Shown: piece by piece, positions 5,337-5,886 of the stretch
How positions within the stretch are numbered: the stretch's first letter is position 1
Layout of the letters: every line of letters begins with the position of its first letter
DNA from: Holosporales bacterium
GTDB lineage: Bacteria > Pseudomonadota > Alphaproteobacteria > RUG11792
Length of the DNA: 5,886 nt
Direction: 5' to 3'
Assembly: GCA_031262205.1 (NCBI GenBank)
Contig: JAISID010000054.1
Coordinates: 1-5,886 of the forward strand
Translations under genes and position numbers: made by a program
Notes under the pieces: model-generated
The model's input: the letters and a program-made list of their open reading frames with translations, nothing else
Told to the model about the DNA's origin: nothing
Databases searched by the model: none

Positions 5337-5886
5337 GTGAGGCTCTTTCTTGTTTTAGGAATTTTTATAGTTTTATCGTCGCTTACTTGCATAATGCCGG
5401 CCGATGCGAATACCGTTAAGGCAACGGATGAATTAAATAATACTCCGCAGACGTTGAAAGACAAGCCGGTTATAACCGAAGTTTCACTTGGAAATAAACA
5501 AGCCAAAAATAAGATATATGTCTATATAGCTCCGTCGTGTTTACATTGCGGTAAATTTGTCGTTGAAGACGTTGAGGAATTTATTAGGAAGAACGGCCAA
5601 GATTGTTGTGTCGTTATAAAACTTATTCCGACGTCTGCTAAAGATATTTTTATTATGAAACTAATTCAAAAAGAAGCAAAAGATCAAGACGATTACTTTA
5701 AAATATTCAGAAATTACATTAAACGAACCCTCGCCACTATAAATTACATAACCCCAACGAAGGAGCAAATCGCTTTGTTTAAGGGTTCTAAAGAAGACGA
5801 GGAAATGATTAAATTCCAGGTTGTAGCGTCTGAATTTGGTTTTTCTAACGAGAAAATCGTCGCCGCCATACCCGATATGAACGGGT
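5337..5886 (+). CDS. Secreted DsbA-like thioredoxin-fold protein (3' end outside window)
   Basis: DsbA-family proteins make or rearrange disulfide bonds in exported proteins in the periplasm. The visible 183 codons begin with a signal peptide: R2, a hydrophobic core (about 3-19) and a signal peptidase I site A-D-A at 22-24. The thioredoxin-like active site is APSCLHCGKF (65-74), with the CxxC pair C68 and C71 and C-L-H-C as the motif. The rest is Lys- and Glu-rich and suits the helical insert of a DsbA fold (Thioredoxin_4-like). The start is GTG 5337; an in-frame TTG directly before it (5334) is possible, and a stop at 5313-5315 limits further extension. The AGGGG at 5323-5327 is a reasonable ribosome-binding site. 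C18 in LTC is a poor lipobox, so a lipoprotein is less likely. The usual cis-Pro loop should lie beyond the edge. Confidence 0.78.
   Translation, partial: MRLFLVLGIFIVLSSLTCIMPADANTVKATDELNNTPQTLKDKPVITEVSLGNKQAKNKIYVYIAPSCLHCGKFVVEDVEEFIRKNGQDCCVVIKLIPTSAKDIFIMKLIQKEAKDQDDYFKIFRNYIKRTLATINYITPTKEQIALFKGSKEDEEMIKFQVVASEFGFSNEKIVAAIPDMNG

Noticed and set aside
5480..5495. Second parS-like sequence in the DsbA-like gene.
   Set aside because: It matches only 11 of 16 positions and lies in coding sequence; ParB sites are far stricter.

Overview
The window is AT-rich (by eye roughly 35% GC) and looks like chromosome of a host-associated alphaproteobacterium of the Rickettsiales/Holosporales kind. 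This is an inference. It rests on the low GC, the large non-coding gaps, a shortened AddA helicase with alphaproteobacterial wording (such as FPLE near residue 156 and VHGAKGLEA near 712), and an RppH with the family's GQRQKWFL block. No transposase, phage gene, CRISPR array, tRNA or rRNA was recognised.

Layout from left to right. (1) Positions 3-479, + strand: the C-terminal part of a LicD-type phosphotransferase, cut by the window edge. (2) 480-768: a gap with three hairpins in a row. The last is a good Rho-independent terminator for + strand transcripts and overlaps the end of the next gene. A 47-codon ORF (563-706) lies in the same stretch, so the gap holds a candidate small RNA or small protein gene. 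(3) 742-3204, - strand: an 820-residue AddA/UvrD-type helicase with all superfamily 1 motifs but no C-terminal nuclease domain. (4) 3205-3544: a divergent intergenic region with a long inverted repeat (14 bp of arms around a 32-nt loop) and a 10-bp direct repeat. (5) 3545-4447, + strand: a membrane-anchored SPFH/band-7 protein whose closest wording is that of HIR (hypersensitive-induced reaction) proteins. (6) 4448-4768: a gap with a perfect parS site (ParB-binding, chromosome segregation), a structured stretch, and a dyad over a promoter-like -10 box. (7) 4769-5269, + strand: rppH, the RNA 5' pyrophosphohydrolase. (8) 5337 to the window end, + strand: a secreted DsbA-like thioredoxin-fold protein, cut by the window edge.

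The genes do not form an obvious single pathway. Each is separated by a gap with its own likely control signals, which fits a housekeeping region of scattered single genes. The most informative non-coding signal is the exact 16-bp parS palindrome, which places the window in the ParB-loaded part of the chromosome, usually close to the replication origin. I do not see a clear new defence or mobile system. The best candidates for something undescribed are the structured gap at 480-768, the second structured gap at 4548-4672, and the long palindromic element at 3347-3408.
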